Shown piece after piece: positions 1 to 13,400 of a DNA stretch of 64,000 nucleotides. Under the pieces are notes generated by a model, which saw only the letters and a program-made list of their open reading frames with translations, was not told the DNA's origin and did no database searches. The position numbers and the translations under genes are program-made. The stretch comes from Bradysia coprophila (lineage: Eukaryota > Arthropoda > Insecta > Diptera > Sciaridae): assembly GCF_014529535.1 (NCBI RefSeq), contig NC_050735.1, positions 12,473,739-12,537,738 of the forward strand, written 5' to 3'. Position 1 is the stretch's first letter, and each line of letters opens with the position of its first letter.

Positions 1-1063
1 CTTCTTTCATATAAAATATATCAAAATCTTCACTTTGGGTAACGAATTCTTAGTTTCTGAACGAGCCCCAACAGTGAACGTGGTCTTCAGGTAATATATA
101 ATACAACATACAAAAATTACAGCTGTGGCCCTGGCTGTGGCAGACGATGTAGATTACCTGGAGACAGAGGTACCTGATACATGTGTCCAATTCATTTTTG
201 TTAGTGAAGAGGAAAGGGGGAAATTAGTTTTAACACCTCAAAACGAAAAAAAATACAAAATTGTCGGCTCACTTCTTTCCTTTTAAGAATGTCATAAACT
301 TTGTAACTATAAGTACGCTGACTGTACATCAGATAACTCTCTTAAAATAATTTTTTCGTGCGCTGAATTACAGTAGCACAGGGCGCTGAAATTGATAATT
401 CCGGGCCTGTGAATTTAAAATAAAGTTTACGAAAGGAATATTACCGTGCATTGTAGACATTGTAGCAATTATTTATTATTTCAAAATTGGCAACAGAATT
501 TCCTTTGAACGTACATAATTTCATTTGTAGAAATTAAACCTCAAAAATTTCTATTTGCGTGTGCAATGTATACTCATCGTGCTAAATATACGATGCTAAT
601 TTAAATTAAATTTGACTAGCAATCTTTACTTTTATAATTTAATGAATTGCCCTTAAAAATGGCTTAAATGTGTCTCTAAATGTAAGGCATTTTACTTTAC
701 CGCAAACTTCGAAAGACTTTTGTTTAAGTTGAAGCGACGTTTATGTAATCAAATAAACGTCGATTCACAGAAGAAAAAAAACGTTTTTAAAGGTAGAGAA
801 GAGTTGAGTCCTTTTTTTAACTTTTCTATATAAAAATGTGTCTACCAGCAAATTTCATGAATTGTGAGTGTTCTTTCTCCAGTTAAAATGGAAATTTCAT
901 CATTATAATCCGCTCTCATTCGCTTTCGGAAGTAATGGGTATAAAAAACGCAATTTAACCAGTCAGAACTGAATTTAAAATCTGGCAGCATCTCTACATG
1001 AACAATCAATTTCAAAATTTTTACTCCTCCGAGCTCACTTAATTCATACTGTTGGCGCAGGAT

Positions 1064-1267
1064 CACGGCAGAGTAAAAGTAACCCAGGCAGGAGCGCTTG
1101 TTTGACTAGAGACCTGACTAATCTAGTAGCCCTATGTTTTTTGCGAATTAAATTTTTCAACTTATGTCAGTGTTCTTTTGTGTTCATTTTCATACTGTGT
1201 ATTAGGTCCCTCATTTGACGTTTCAATAATGAACCGTTCCTGCCAGGTTTACTTTTACTTTGCCGTG
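1064..1267. mobile_element. MITE, CACGGCAGAG family, 204 bp, 7-bp target duplication
   Basis: The ends are inverted copies beginning CACGGCAGAGTAAAAGTAAC. The flanks are GCAGGAT (1057-1063) and ACAGGAT (1268-1274), a 7-bp duplication with one mismatch. There is no coding capacity. Other copies are at 54023-54225 and 63315-63361, and a truncated one is near 28020-28151. Confidence 0.85.
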
Positions 1268-1585
1268 ACAGGATTCATGCAGTTTATTTCGTGACAATTC
1301 ACAGTAAATGTCAAAACAAGAGCTCGATTGTCGCTTAAAATTGTGTTCCAGCAACGTACTCCAATAAGTTGGAGTGCGTTGGTTCCAGTTTCCAGTGCTT
1401 GGTTTGCAGTGCGTTGGACCAATATATTAGTTAAGAATTGATAACAGTAGCTCACAAAAACTCATTTGAAAATTAAATTTTTTGTAGTTCATTCGTAGGT
1501 GGAAGCCATGCAGAACGCGTAAAGAATGAAATATGGATTGTCATGTGAGAGAAACAGACCGGTTTGTATCGCTTTTTGATGTAGA

Positions 1586-1730
1586 ATTCACGCCGTAAGT
1601 GCGGTCGAAATTCAAAATCTTTCTCATGCAAGTCTTTCTAACGCAGCGTCATTTTCATACAAGGCCGCGTTGAAATGTATTTTTCGGTTCACTTGAAATT
1701 CAAATTTTAGGCACACTTACCGCGTGCATA
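1586..1730. mobile_element. MITE, ATTCACGCCG family, copy 1
   Basis: This is an approximately 145 bp inverted-repeat element starting ATTCACGCCGTAAGTG and ending in a degenerate complement. Its interior (a 'gtgcctaaaatttgaatt' phrase and its complement) is shared with copies at 4561-4734 and 5501-5653. A fragment of the same sequence occurs near 53165. The copies are divergent, so this is an old family. Confidence 0.7.
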
Positions 1731-2462
1731 CCGACTCAAGTCAAAGCACTTAGATTAGTACTAGCATATTTTAAATGTGTCCATAAATACTACTTCATTT
1801 GACCTGTTACAGACGGCAATCATATGACCATTATTATTATCAGATCTAAAACTTCCATCTATCAAAGTATTTTTAATCTTTTGATTTCAAATCTTGTACT
1901 TCAGATTTTTTAACAAGCATTTTACTATATAAAGGACTATACTATCCATACCGTGTCATTATTTTTGTCGTCGTTATTGATAACAGATGTGACTGGTTAA
2001 TATAATTAGTAGGTTTAAGACTACAATACCATTAATAGTATTTATGGTGTTACAATATTTTCAGATACCAAATATTAATACGGTAGTGTTAGGTGTTTTG
2101 ACTTGAGTTAAAGGATGTTGAACTCGATAATGATTTTGCAAATGACGTTGTTATAGTGTTGATGTTGCTGTAAAAACTGGGCAATAGTACTTTTCCACAC
2201 ATCGACACAACTCTTCTGTGGCTAGATGGAAATCTCTCTGCAAATAAGCTTACTAGTTGTTATTTGCGGATGTGTCTTGGACGATTAATTTTAGGCAATC
2301 TCGCGAGTGCCACAAATGAATTGTCCATGAAAGATACGTACAATGTCTTCGATGATTGATTTAAGAGGCACTTTCGTTCGCTTCGTTGGAGCGAAGTTAC
2401 TTAAAATCAATAGTCCCAGACAAGGTTCATATATAATTTTCCATGCAGAGGGCCATTAAAAT

Positions 2463-2622
2463 AGTACATTGCTGTCTTAAGACAATTGCAATTGCTGGGA
2501 CATTTTTGTTGAGGGGTGTGGGGAAGTTACACGCATTCGACGTGTGGGATATATTCCTCGCTCTAAATACAACCTTTCCACACAACTCAACAAAAAATGT
2601 CCCAGCGAGACAGTAATACACT
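2463..2622. repeat. foldback element
   Basis: The inverted arms share a core GCTGGGACATTTTTGTTGAG (about 2493-2512) with its complement near 2583-2603, plus a weaker outer match containing CTGTCT. The open frame across it is a by-product of the hairpin. Confidence 0.6.
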
Positions 2623-3669
2623 ATTCGACATATAGCTGTGTCTACCACAACAAATCGTCGAGTGTGATGAACAGTGTAACCAATATAACCATTTTTTGTA
2701 CCAACTTCATTCTATAGCTTGGGCTATGAGAGGCTTTCGTTGCAATTGAACGATAACTCTAAGATAGCAGTGGTGAAATGCAAGAATGAGAAATATGAAG
2801 TAGTTGATCCTGTTTAAATAATTCCGAAAGTTTTGCGTATACCTCGAATAGCTTTCTTAACTTGGTTTGCACACAAGCGAAAGCTTTATACCAGACCAGT
2901 TATTTACTATCATCACTTTTGAGGTAAATAATAATTTATCAAATGTTTTGTGCCAGAATGTAATTTCCATTTATATGTTCATTTTGTAACATTAGATTTC
3001 TTCTGTTACAATCAACGCAAGTGCGTTGTTACAATGCAAATTCAAATATGATGTTTTTATGTAAATTTGACATTAAACAAAAATCGAGAAAGTAAGGCTA
3101 AGAAGTAGCTTAGGAAGTTGTAGAGAGGAATTTTAATGGATGAAATTTATACCACCTCTGTTTTTTCCGGTCATTGAAGATTATTAACAAGGTTGTATCA
3201 CTCAAAAAGTCTGCACTGAGCAAAATTTCAAATTATTTTCATATAGAGAGAAAATTCTCAATTTGTTCAGTCAAATCATAGCCCCGAAAAACACAGCGTT
3301 ATTCATGGGTTCGTGGTGTGATTAACAGTTCTTCTCAACTAAAGGAAAACATCAATTCTTTAAACAAAACAAAAAACTGAAAACAAAAACAAATTGACAG
3401 TTCACGTGAAAAAAGATCTGATTTCTTTCCGCAGCACAGCAAAAAAAGTGTTGAGAAAGTCGAAATTTTTTCGCCTGAATTGTCATCAGACAAAACGCCA
3501 TTTTCTGATGACGTTTTCAGTGGAGAAATAGTTTGTTGTTTACCTGCGGAAAAATGTTGGAAATTGTGTCGAAGTGTCTAGGGAGTGATTAAATGCTATT
3601 ATCAACTTGAATTAAAAACAACGTTTTCCACAACAAAGGCTGTCGAAGCTTAATCGGAGGGTCAAAAAT

Positions 3670-3945
3670 CAAGGTAAATATAGTGAGGATGTAATTCCAT
3701 ATATAACAGAATATCAGATGTGCGGTGGCACGAAAGTTCGATACGAACTCCATCTCATTCCCTCGTTGAAAGCAAAAAATGGAATAGAAAGTCGGGCCAT
3801 CTGTTGTGAGATAGCGAAAATATTTTTGTGAAATACAAGTAAATCGTAGTCAACCATTTAAAAAAAAAAAAGATGTCATTGGCATCGAACTTTTGTGCTA
3901 GGCCGCGCGTCTGAATGGCATTACCTCCTCACTATATTTACCTTG
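3670..3945. mobile_element. MITE, CAAGGTAAATATAG family, 276 bp
   Basis: The terminal inverted repeats are CAAGGTAAATATAGTGAGG on the left and its complement ending CCTTG on the right. The flanks are TCAAAAAT and GCAAAAAT, an 8-bp duplication with one mismatch. A second copy at 13254-13856 is interrupted by another MITE. The open frame at 3895-4239 starts inside the element and has no ATG at its start, so it is not called a gene. Confidence 0.75.
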
Positions 3946-4560
3946 GCAAAAATGACTATTTTCTCGCATGAGTTCAACTCATTGAGTTGTAGCTATAACG
4001 GAGGAACTAATCGATTATTTTCGCGATTTTTTGTCAAATATCAGCAGAACTACGAAAAATTAGAAACTCACACCCAAATCACATCCACCTCGAACTTAGT
4101 CGAATATGGTTTAACAAAGAAAATCGTCGTTAAAGTTGTTAATCGTAACATGAGTATTGTTTTTGCAACGTCAAATCACGAAAACAAAAATTTAGTGTCG
4201 GTTGTGAAAAATGTATTAATTTCGGTGATTTCGATGTGATTTTACGTAAATGTGCTTCTTATGTTGTTTTAACGGTTCACTAAGCGGTTGACTTGAAATA
4301 TTCGTCAAAGCCACCAAAATGATGAAAAATTTATTATGCCAATCATGTAAATAAACAACAATATTATCGCTTGGTGTGATGTGAGTTGTAGAAGAGATGA
4401 CTCAGTAGAAATAAAATGTCAGCATTAATCTTAAAAATTGCATTTTAGCGGAAAAGCTTTAGTTTAAATGTGTGTACGTTTCCGGTAAAAAAAATAGTGC
4501 GAAAGCAATCACTTTTAACTTTACGATAACACCATTAGTTAGGGGTGGGTCACATCCCTT

Positions 4561-4734
4561 ATTCACGCCGTCAGTGTGCCTAAAATTTGAATTTTGAGTG
4601 AACGATTCGATGAAAAAGTGAACCAAAAAATACGTTTCAACGGTTTCAACGCTTCCTTGTATGAAAATGACGCTACGTTAGAAAGACCTCCGCACTTTCC
4701 ATTTTGAATTTCGACCGCACTTACGGTGTGAATT
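4561..4734. mobile_element. MITE, ATTCACGCCG family, copy 2
   Basis: The element starts ATTCACGCCGTCAGTG and ends CACTTACGGTGTGAAT, and is about 174 bp long. It has the same interior as the copies at 1586-1730 and 5501-5653. It forms one end of an otherwise meaningless minus-strand frame. Confidence 0.7.
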
Positions 4735-5500
4735 GGTGAGAATGCAAGCAAAATAACGTGTTTTACGTGTTTTGCAGTAGTTTTTAAGCACATGTCTGGA
4801 TGTTTAGATTTAAAAATCTTATGCGATATGTCAAATGAAAGGTATTGACTAGACGAGACAAAATATTTAATTTTTAAGTAAGTAAGTTTGTACATACATA
4901 CAACAGTAGCTATTGGTGAGAAAGCAAGAAAAACTGCATATTTTCCTACTTTTACTGTTTCCCGCATCTTTCGGTTCTCATAAAAAAGATATCGGGAAGA
5001 ATGTAAATCTTTACTGAAGTGGTGGCACACGAAGCAGAAAATCAACTTTTTGCAATCTCGCACCGTGTGCCAGTCTTACCGCTCTTCCTATCTTCTTTTT
5101 TAGGGGGTGGTTATTAAAGTTGGTTATAATCAAAGCACTGTCAAGCACCGAAGCTGACTTTGACATCACTCGCAATTAGAAGGCCAAAAACACACCTTGT
5201 TACGGCCAGGCGTTTGTACTAAGCTTCTAAGAGCACGGTTGACCCGAGTGAAACGACTGCGTTGATTAATGTATTTTGTTTATTGGTCAACTGAGAGCTT
5301 TAAAATTCTAAAAATGTTGGAAAACAGCTGGAATTACAATATATTCCTAAAATCATACGTGACGCCGCGATTTAACTTACGAATAGTATTTCTTGTGCAC
5401 GCCTGTCGCAAACTAATTGTCGTTGTGCAATTCTTCAGTGTAAATTCCTCTTCAAATAATCGCTACGTTACGGTTTTACAAAATAAATTAACCGCGCACA

Positions 5501-5653
5501 ATTCACGCCGTAAATGTGCCTAAAATTTGAATTTCAAGTGAACAATTCGATGAAAAAGTGAACCGAAAAGTAAATTTCAACGCTTTCTTGTATGAAAATG
5601 ACGCTGCGTTAGAAAGTATTACGCACTTTCCATTTTGAATTTCGGCGTGAATT
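5501..5653. mobile_element. MITE, ATTCACGCCG family, copy 3
   Basis: The element starts ATTCACGCCGTAAATG and ends TTTCGGCGTGAATT, about 153 bp, in the same orientation as copy 2. The shared interior includes the 'tatgaaaatgacgct' segment. Confidence 0.7.
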
Positions 5654-5754
5654 TACTAGGCTATTTACACTACACAAACGAATTGAGAATAAATTTAAAT
5701 TCTTTAGGATGAGACGGACTTTACCAAATATCTAAATTGAACGTCTGTTCCCAG

Positions 5755-5896
5755 GCCCGGACTGGCCATACGGTGAATTCGGGGGATTCCCGATGGGCCT
5801 TTTGGATTTTTGTATGAGAATTTTTAAATTGTGGGCCTTTTTAAATTGAGTTGCATGAAGCCCCCGATGGGCTTTTTCGAGCCAGTCCGGTACTGT
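5755..5896. mobile_element. 142-bp element GCCCGGACTGGC, copy 1
   Basis: The ends are inverted: GCCCGGACTGGC at the left and GCCAGTCCGG followed by TACTGT at the right. An almost identical copy lies at 49251-49392 in an intron of the first fatty acyl-CoA reductase gene, which suggests recent movement. The interior also contains paired 'gatgggc' segments. Confidence 0.75.
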
Positions 5897-7444
5897 CTGT
5901 TCCGTACGACCTCCAATATGATTCTGTCTTTCCGGTAACATAATGTCTTTGATACAAACAAAATGATTTTCGTTATAAATTTACATGTGGCAACGATCAA
6001 TGAATTGTCCACAATTCTTCGTTAAATATTTATTTCTCTCGATTGGCGCGCGTTCGTAACACACCTGTTGATTATTCCCTTGACTGTAAGTCATGGGTTT
6101 TACAAAAACAAATACACCGTACATAACACGTTCACTATGATTAAAAATGTATTGAAATGTGATGAAAAAACGTTTAATGTTAAAATTTTGTGCCCCTTGT
6201 TAACACGAAAACTTGAGTAAATCTCAACCGATTTTCAAAAACTCTTTTTTATTCAACGAAGTGTTGAAATCCTCAGGTCAAGTTCGAAAATGGGTATTAT
6301 CGGTTCAACCATCTGGGAGTAGTTCTCAGAAGAAGCCCTTTCTGCTCTTTGTTAAGCCCAGTTACAGTGTTCTGAACCGATTTAAAGAAAAATGTTTGAT
6401 AAAGCACAGAATTCCTGAGGTTAGGTTTCAAGATACATTATATTGGTTTAACTATGTTGTAGCTGCTGTTGCTAAACGAATTTTTTGATCTATTTCAATA
6501 AGTCTTTCTTGTTGTTTTATTTTGTCTTGTTAACAAAATCGAATAAACCACAAAAAAATTTTATTGAAGGCATTCATCATTTTATAGACAATAACGGTCT
6601 AATATGAGCATAAAACCAGGCCAGTAACAGAAAATGAAGTTGTGAATCAAAAATTAGTATCGTTTAAAACGTCTCAAGACTTTACAAAGATTTTCAGTAA
6701 AACAAAACAGAATTAAATTATTAATGAGAGATTTAGACCGTTCTAGTAGTTCTTCTTAATCAACCAATAAATCATTACCAATACAACATCTATAAAGAAG
6801 TTCAGGTTCAGACAGTCAAGAGATCTGGCCCACCCAACAGGTGGGACTTTTTTTTTTTTTGATAGCCATTGAATGAAAAAGAATAGCCAACTTTGATCGG
6901 TTCAGTCCTCTATCAGTGCGTTGTAATAATTTAAATTTGATGACGCATCACCGGAAAAACTTGACATACTTAATATAAAGGATAAAGGCAATCTCACATT
7001 TGGATAGAGGTTGCACTGTAAAATCAATATGTCATAATTAAAGGCCTGTTTCATTAATAATTTTATACTGACGAATCAAATGTCATGCATTATTATGGTA
7101 TTATGGTACCTTTTTATATGCACAAGAAACACCCAACAATTACTATCCGGACAGCAATAAAATTAGAGCTTTGGAGAATTGAATATTTTACGGCTTTACA
7201 CTAAATTACAGGAGTATATCCGGTAATAACTGAATGATGATTGAAAGGCTGCATTGAGGTGCAAAATTATATTGTGTGGATCAGTGTTTTTAAAGACGCA
7301 GCAACGACGGGAAGTAAAAGAAAAATGTTTCGAAAGCAAATCAAGTAATTTGGAAATAACTTCAAACAGTTTTGTTTCTCAATTCGCTTATCTTACTGAT
7401 TTCTTTGCAGTTCCATTAGAGAGATCCTTAAAAGTACTGAGCCT

Positions 7445-10400
7445 ATGGACTCTTTCAAAATACAGATCAACGTATTGCGGATTTTGGGAGGATTTCACGA
7501 CCCAGATGCAAACAAATATTTTAAACATCTGACCATTTTTCCAATAATTTTGATTCTAAAATTGTGCACAATGTCTGTGATTCATCTGCTATCGCATAGT
7601 GTTTCGTTGGAAGTATACACTATTAGTTCAGTTTTAGTAAATTTGAGTTTTTTTGACGATACTAAATTCAAACTGCAGGAAAAGCTGCAAGGTTCATTCA
7701 CTTCAAATACATCGCTACTTTGTTGCATTAAATTGTATTACATGCGAAAGAATAGCCTGAAATTATTCGACCTCGTGAAGTCTTTAAAGCATCGAATCAA
7801 CCCTGTAAATGAGTACGAAATGAAGTAAGTAAAATGACCATATACACATCATGTACGGTGAAGAATTTTTTTAAACGATCAAAAAAAAATTCATACAATT
7901 TTTATGGCTACCAAACTATAACCAGACTAAAGGTCTGACATCAAATATTGGAATTTTGCCCTTTTTTATTATTTTTTTTATTCGAAGGGTGAGAGGGGAG
8001 GGGCGAAAGTTCGTTAAATTTCATGAATGGATGTACTTTTAGCGATCATTATGTTCTGAACGACTGAACCGATTTTAATGATTGGAACGAATTTGTAGAG
8101 GGCAAACTCAGATCTTTCACCTCAAAACACTTCCCTTAGTCTACGTAATTAGGAAAACCATCTTAACATACGATTAATTACAAAACTATCAAAAGCAAAA
8201 AACACGTCACCTTGGAAATATAAAAAAAATATTTCAAAACAATATCTCCAATGTTTCCTATTTCACTATTTAAAAATCACGATGAAATAATTTGATTTTA
8301 CTTCAATATTTGCATATTTATCTCGTTGCGCAGAGCAAAAATTTAGCCATGTCAAATGCTCCATATTTTAGGTTTGATTATTCGCTTTTCGGTTACCTAA
8401 TTGAACACGAATCAAAAGGGTCATATATACTGCGAATGATTATGTGGTCGGTCGTAAGCAAAATGATGTACATATATTTAAGCAAATTGCAATCATAGTA
8501 CGCTTTGCGTTTCTTGGAGGTAGCCCTTGTCAGTAGCCAATACAAGTCTGTTTGCAAAAAAGTCGCGTTTGATCGAATTCACAGATTTTAATTATTTTTT
8601 TATGCAAAATGATGTCATTTAAAAAACGTTGCTGTGATCCATTCAGCTTGAAAAAATGCACAAAGCAATTGATAAATATTCGGCCATCAGTTCAAGCAAA
8701 ATTGGAAACATTAAATGTTAATGGAAGCGCTATATGTTCCAGTTGTAACATCAAAGTTTCAACCTTAAAAATTATGAAGCCAATTTTGCTCTCTGCGTCT
8801 TCATCTAACGACGAAATTTCGGAAACCGTGTCAAATAACTCAACGCAGTCCACATTGGATTCAACAGACGAAAGTGGAAATGAAACGGATCGAGAATCGG
8901 ACATCGAAACAGCGGAATACGAAAAAACTGGACTCTTGGATTCGCTTAACCAAAACATTATACCAGTGCTTAGACTGTCTCCGATTAAAATGAAAAACAT
9001 GACGTCTGAGAAATACGCGGCTCAAAAGATTCAACAGCTAACTTCTTGTCTTACAATTATGTTCGGAGGTAATCAGGAATATGTGTCTCCGATTGAAGCA
9101 GAACACCAAAAAACGAAAGCGAAACAGTTCGATGATTTCATCGCCAATTTGAAAACCAAGTTTTCAAGTACTAATTCTAAGGACGAGAAATATCAAATTC
9201 TAACGATGCTACCGACTGAATGGAGTGTGAGAAGAATAAAAGCGGAATTCGGATGTTCATTTCATATGGCAAATTTAAGTAAAAAGCTTCGTGAGCAGAA
9301 AGGTGTTATGTCTGTACCAAATCCGAAGTTACCAAGCAACATTTTACAACGTTCCACTAAAGAAGCTGTGCAAACATTCTATCTTGAAGATGATATAAGT
9401 CGAATGATGCCTGGAAAGAATGACTGTGTGTCAATGACTGTAAACGGTAACAATTGTATTCTGCTAATTGTCCGTCCTTTTGTGTTTGAAACTAAATTAG
9501 AAACCTGCAGAATTCTTCAATTAGGAATATTCTTCTACTTTATCTAGGTAAAAAACAAAAGGTGCAAAAACGTATGATTCTCAGCACCTTGAGACAGACG
9601 TACCAAGAATTTAAAAATCGTCATGAGACTATCAAGGTCAGCCTGTCCTACTTTATGAAATGCCGGCCGAAAAATTGCATATTCTTGGGAGCTCCTGGAA
9701 CTCATTTCATTTGTGTTTGCACAATACATCAGAATGTTAAACAAATGGTCTACAGTACGTTTCTAAAAACTTAAACTTTTATTCATGTTCACCCAAAACC
9801 GAGACCTAAACGAAATTTGATTTTAGGTGGAAAATTGAGTAAACACACCTGTGGAGAACTAATGCATTATGAACATTGCGTTGCGAAAGTTACTTGCAAT
9901 CCGCCCCAACAAAAATGTTTTATGCGAACGTGTAAGAACTGCCCCAAAATGCTAGCTTTTAAAAAATATCTGATCAATGCATTGAAAATTGGTATGAATG
10001 GGGAAAGCGATAAGGAAGTTGAGTTCGGAGACCACTGTGATGATGATGTACTGGAAATTGAAGATGTCAGTGAAATTGAACACATGGAAGGATTAAATGA
10101 AGATGAGGACAGTGACGAATCGGATGGGAATGAGGCCGATGAAACAGAGCACGAGACCGGAATTGAAAGCGAAGACAGTGAAGCCAATGGTGATGAATAC
10201 GACGACGAAGAAATAATCCATTTCAGGCAATGGGTGTCTACAGATCGGTGTGAATTTAAACATTTTGCAATGCCCATATCTAAATTCGTGGACGATTTTG
10301 CTGTCAAACTCGAGAAGCTAATTACCCATATTTTTATTACGAATGAACAAACAGCTTTCTTGAAATGGTGCAGAGACAGTCTGAAAATTGGAGAGTTTTT

Positions 10401-13400
10401 GATATGGGGTGACTTTGCAGAGAACTTTTCATTTGTGATACAAAACGAGGCTCAAGGATATCATTGGGCAAGAAAACAGGCGACAGTGCACCCTTTCGTA
10501 ATTTATTATAAAAATGAGAAGAATGAACTGGCGCATTTGAACTACGTCATCATTTCAGACTGTCTAAAGCACGACAGTGTCGCAGTGTATTTGTTTATTT
10601 CGAAGCTTGTCAAATTTTTGGAAGGTCGATTTAAAGTAATAACAAAACTGTATTACTTTACCGATGGGTGCGCTGGACAGTATAAAAATCGCAAAAATTT
10701 TTCTACTGTATACTACCACAAAATTGATTTTGGATATGAATGTGAATGGCATTTCCATGCAACATCTCATGGAAAAGGTCCGTGCGATGGTATAGGCGGT
10801 ACTTTAAAACGTAGTGCCGCTCGCGCAAGCTTGGGTCGAACATACGAAAAGCAAATCGATTCGGCAGAACTATTGTTTGAGTGGGCCTCATCGTCGGACA
10901 TGGACATGCACTTCGAGTATTCAACAACTGCTGAACACGAAAGCATGACAATTCAGTTACGTGACCGTTTTAATGCAGCAAAATTAATAAAAGGAACCCT
11001 TAAGTACCACTGCTTTATTCCAAGAGATAATGGAGAACTCATGGTTAAATATTATTCGGCTGACCCAGACCATAAAATGGTCAAAATCATGTGAACTTAT
11101 CCGAAAACGACCATAAAAAATGGTCAAAATCGTGTGAACTTATCCGAAAAAGACCATAAAAAATGGTCAAAATTGTTAAAACGATTTGATGAAATAAAAT
11201 TTTTCAACAAAACCAGGATGTTCAGTTTAATTTCACAATCGGTTCAACTGAACAACCCGAAATAAGTGGCAGATTCTAGTAAATTTTATTTATAATGATG
11301 TAAACTGGTTAACACTTTCGAAACATTAGATTGCAGTACGATAAATCTAGAAGGTAAGTTTACATTGAACCAAAAAATGAACAAATCTGACACAATTACA
11401 AGTGTTTAAGTATAGCCCACAATTTGCAATCATCGATTAAAAACAAAACAAGATATTGCCAACACAATCTCATACTATGCAGTATATATGACCCTTTTGA
11501 TTCGTGTTCAATTAGGTAACCGAAAAGCGAATAATCAAACCTAAAATATGGAGCATTTGACATGGCTAAATTTTTGCTCTGCGCAACGAGATAAATATGC
11601 AAATATTGAAGTAAAATCAAATTATTTCATCGTGATTTTTAAATAGTGAAATAGGAAACATTGGAGATATTGTTTTGAAATATTTTTTTTATATTTCCAA
11701 GGTGACGTGTTTTTTGCTTTTGATAGTTTTGTAATTAATCGTATGTTAAGATGGTTTTCCTAATTACGTAGACTAAAGGAAGTGTTTTGAGGTGAAAGAT
11801 CTGAGTTTGCCCTCTACAAATTCGTTCCAATCATTAAAATCGGTTCAGTCGTTCAGAACATAATGATCGCTAAAAGTACATCCATTCATGAAATTTAACG
11901 AACTTTCGCCCCTCCCCTCTCACCCTTCGAATAAAAAAAATAATAAAAAAGGACAAAATTCCAATATTTGATGTCAGACCTTTAGTCTGGTTATAGTTTG
12001 GTAGCCATAAAAATTGTATGAATTTTTTTTTGATCGTTTTAAAAAATTCTTCACCGTACGTGGTCGTAAGGGGTGTCCATTCCATTTCCTTTCGGGCAAA
12101 TACTATCTTATTGGGTTTTGTATTTATCTACACTGAGATATAGGTAGTTGAAACCGCGTATCTCGGCGAACCTCCAACAGTTCCTCCGCATCCGAAATAC
12201 ATTTAAACCTAAAAGACCCTACATATTTGTCCCGAAAGTAAATTCAATTACTTTTCTAAGGACACCTTACACGAACACATACAAAAGGACCTGACTGGCA
12301 GCACTGAGTTAAAGTTATCAAAATACTACACAGTGCTGTCAACCAGATTCGTTTCAAATTATTGATGAGCACCTTTCGTATTCCTAATTTCGGAGTGATA
12401 TGGCATGTGACTGTTTTTTTACAGACTAATGCAAAAAGGCGCTATATATCCCACAGCACTCAGTTATATACTTCTTCAATCAGCAATTTTGTTTTCATGC
12501 GTGATCTACGCATTTTTTCCAATAGGAAAGAGCAATTACGGCAAACCCTTACCGGTCTATGCGTGGTAAGAATTTAGTTTTCATGTAATTTGTTTTCTTT
12601 GATAAAAATGTAGATTTTTAGTGCGTAATAGACCCTTACTCTAAGCAACTATGTCTTGAAAAGATGCCTTTACTGTTTTGCACATGTAAATACCGTCACT
12701 TTCGTATCTGAGCTGTTCTTGCTGTTATTCACCGTTTCATAGAATTCTCTCGTTTCGTGTGTTATTTCAAATGGCAAATAAGGAGAAATGGAGAATAACA
12801 ATAATAACAGAAAATTGATGGAGATGGCTTCATGTGTGTTTCCAACGCACTGTCTAGCACCGAAGCTGACTTTGACGTCATTCAAATAGAGGACTGAACC
12901 GATCAAAGTTGGCTATTCTTTTTCATACAATGGCTATCAAAAAATTTAAAAAAATAACCAACTGGTGTGTTTTTGGCCTTCTAATTGAGTGATGTCAAAG
13001 TCAGCTGACAGTGCTTTGGTGTTTCCCGGCCGCGGCATCACTGGTGGTAAAATCGTATCAGCACGTGCAATGTGTTTGTATGAATGGATCAGCTTGCAAA
13101 CATTAGAATAGAATAGTCTGTCTTGACAGTTGCATGCGTGAAATACGCTATTATTAACTACTACGACGGGTTTGAAGCTTGAGCTAGACCCCACCATCTA
13201 CACCAGCTTTGTGCCATCTACGATGTACTAGAGAGAAACTAGTGGTCGAATACCAAGGTAAATTTAGTGTGGATGTAATGTCATTTATAACCGAATCAGG
13301 TGTGCGGTGTCACGAAAGTTCGATACAAACGCAATCTCCTCCCTTCGTTAAAAACAAAAAATTGAAAACACATAGTCAACCATTTAAAAAAAAAGATGTT

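Larger units (their letters stand above)
1..7444. other. gene-poor, MITE-rich region
   Basis: I see no convincing gene here. Open frames are short, mostly lack a proper ATG or family signature, and several lie inside inverted-repeat elements. The stretch holds at least seven miniature inverted-repeat elements, listed separately. The frame at 6213-6488 has no ATG start and no recognisable domain. It sits in sequence containing the phrase 'gagtaaatc..aaccgatttt', which resembles the repeat block at 61.7-62.7 kb, so it is probably repeat-derived. Confidence 0.6.
7857..12055 (+). mobile_element. DNA transposon with 577-bp terminal inverted repeats
   Basis: This 4.2 kb element is bounded by two near-identical inverted repeats of about 577 bp (7857-8433 and 11479-12055), which enclose a three-exon gene. 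The outermost matching bases read GGTGAAGAA. Both sides are flanked by GTAC (7853-7856, 12056-12059), which could be a 4-bp target duplication or simply part of a palindromic tip. The right flank runs directly into a fragment of another repeat family (about 12060-12165), so it probably inserted into older repeat sequence within the receptor intron. High arm identity and an intact gene suggest recent activity. Confidence 0.85.

Noticed and set aside
1-170. Two possible short exons at the left edge with plausible splice sites (donor near 99, acceptor before 120, donor near 171).
   Set aside because: The joined peptide is too short, matches no family I know, and alternative frames read equally well.
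3895-4239. A 114-codon frame on +.
   Set aside because: It starts without an ATG inside a MITE and has no domain signature.
6213-6488. A 91-codon frame on +.
   Set aside because: No ATG at the start, no recognisable domain, and surrounding wording resembles the 61.7 kb repeat.
8692-9000. A minus-strand frame across the transposase gene.
   Set aside because: It is a shadow of the real + strand coding sequence, as are the minus-strand frames over the acidic region at 9867-10307.
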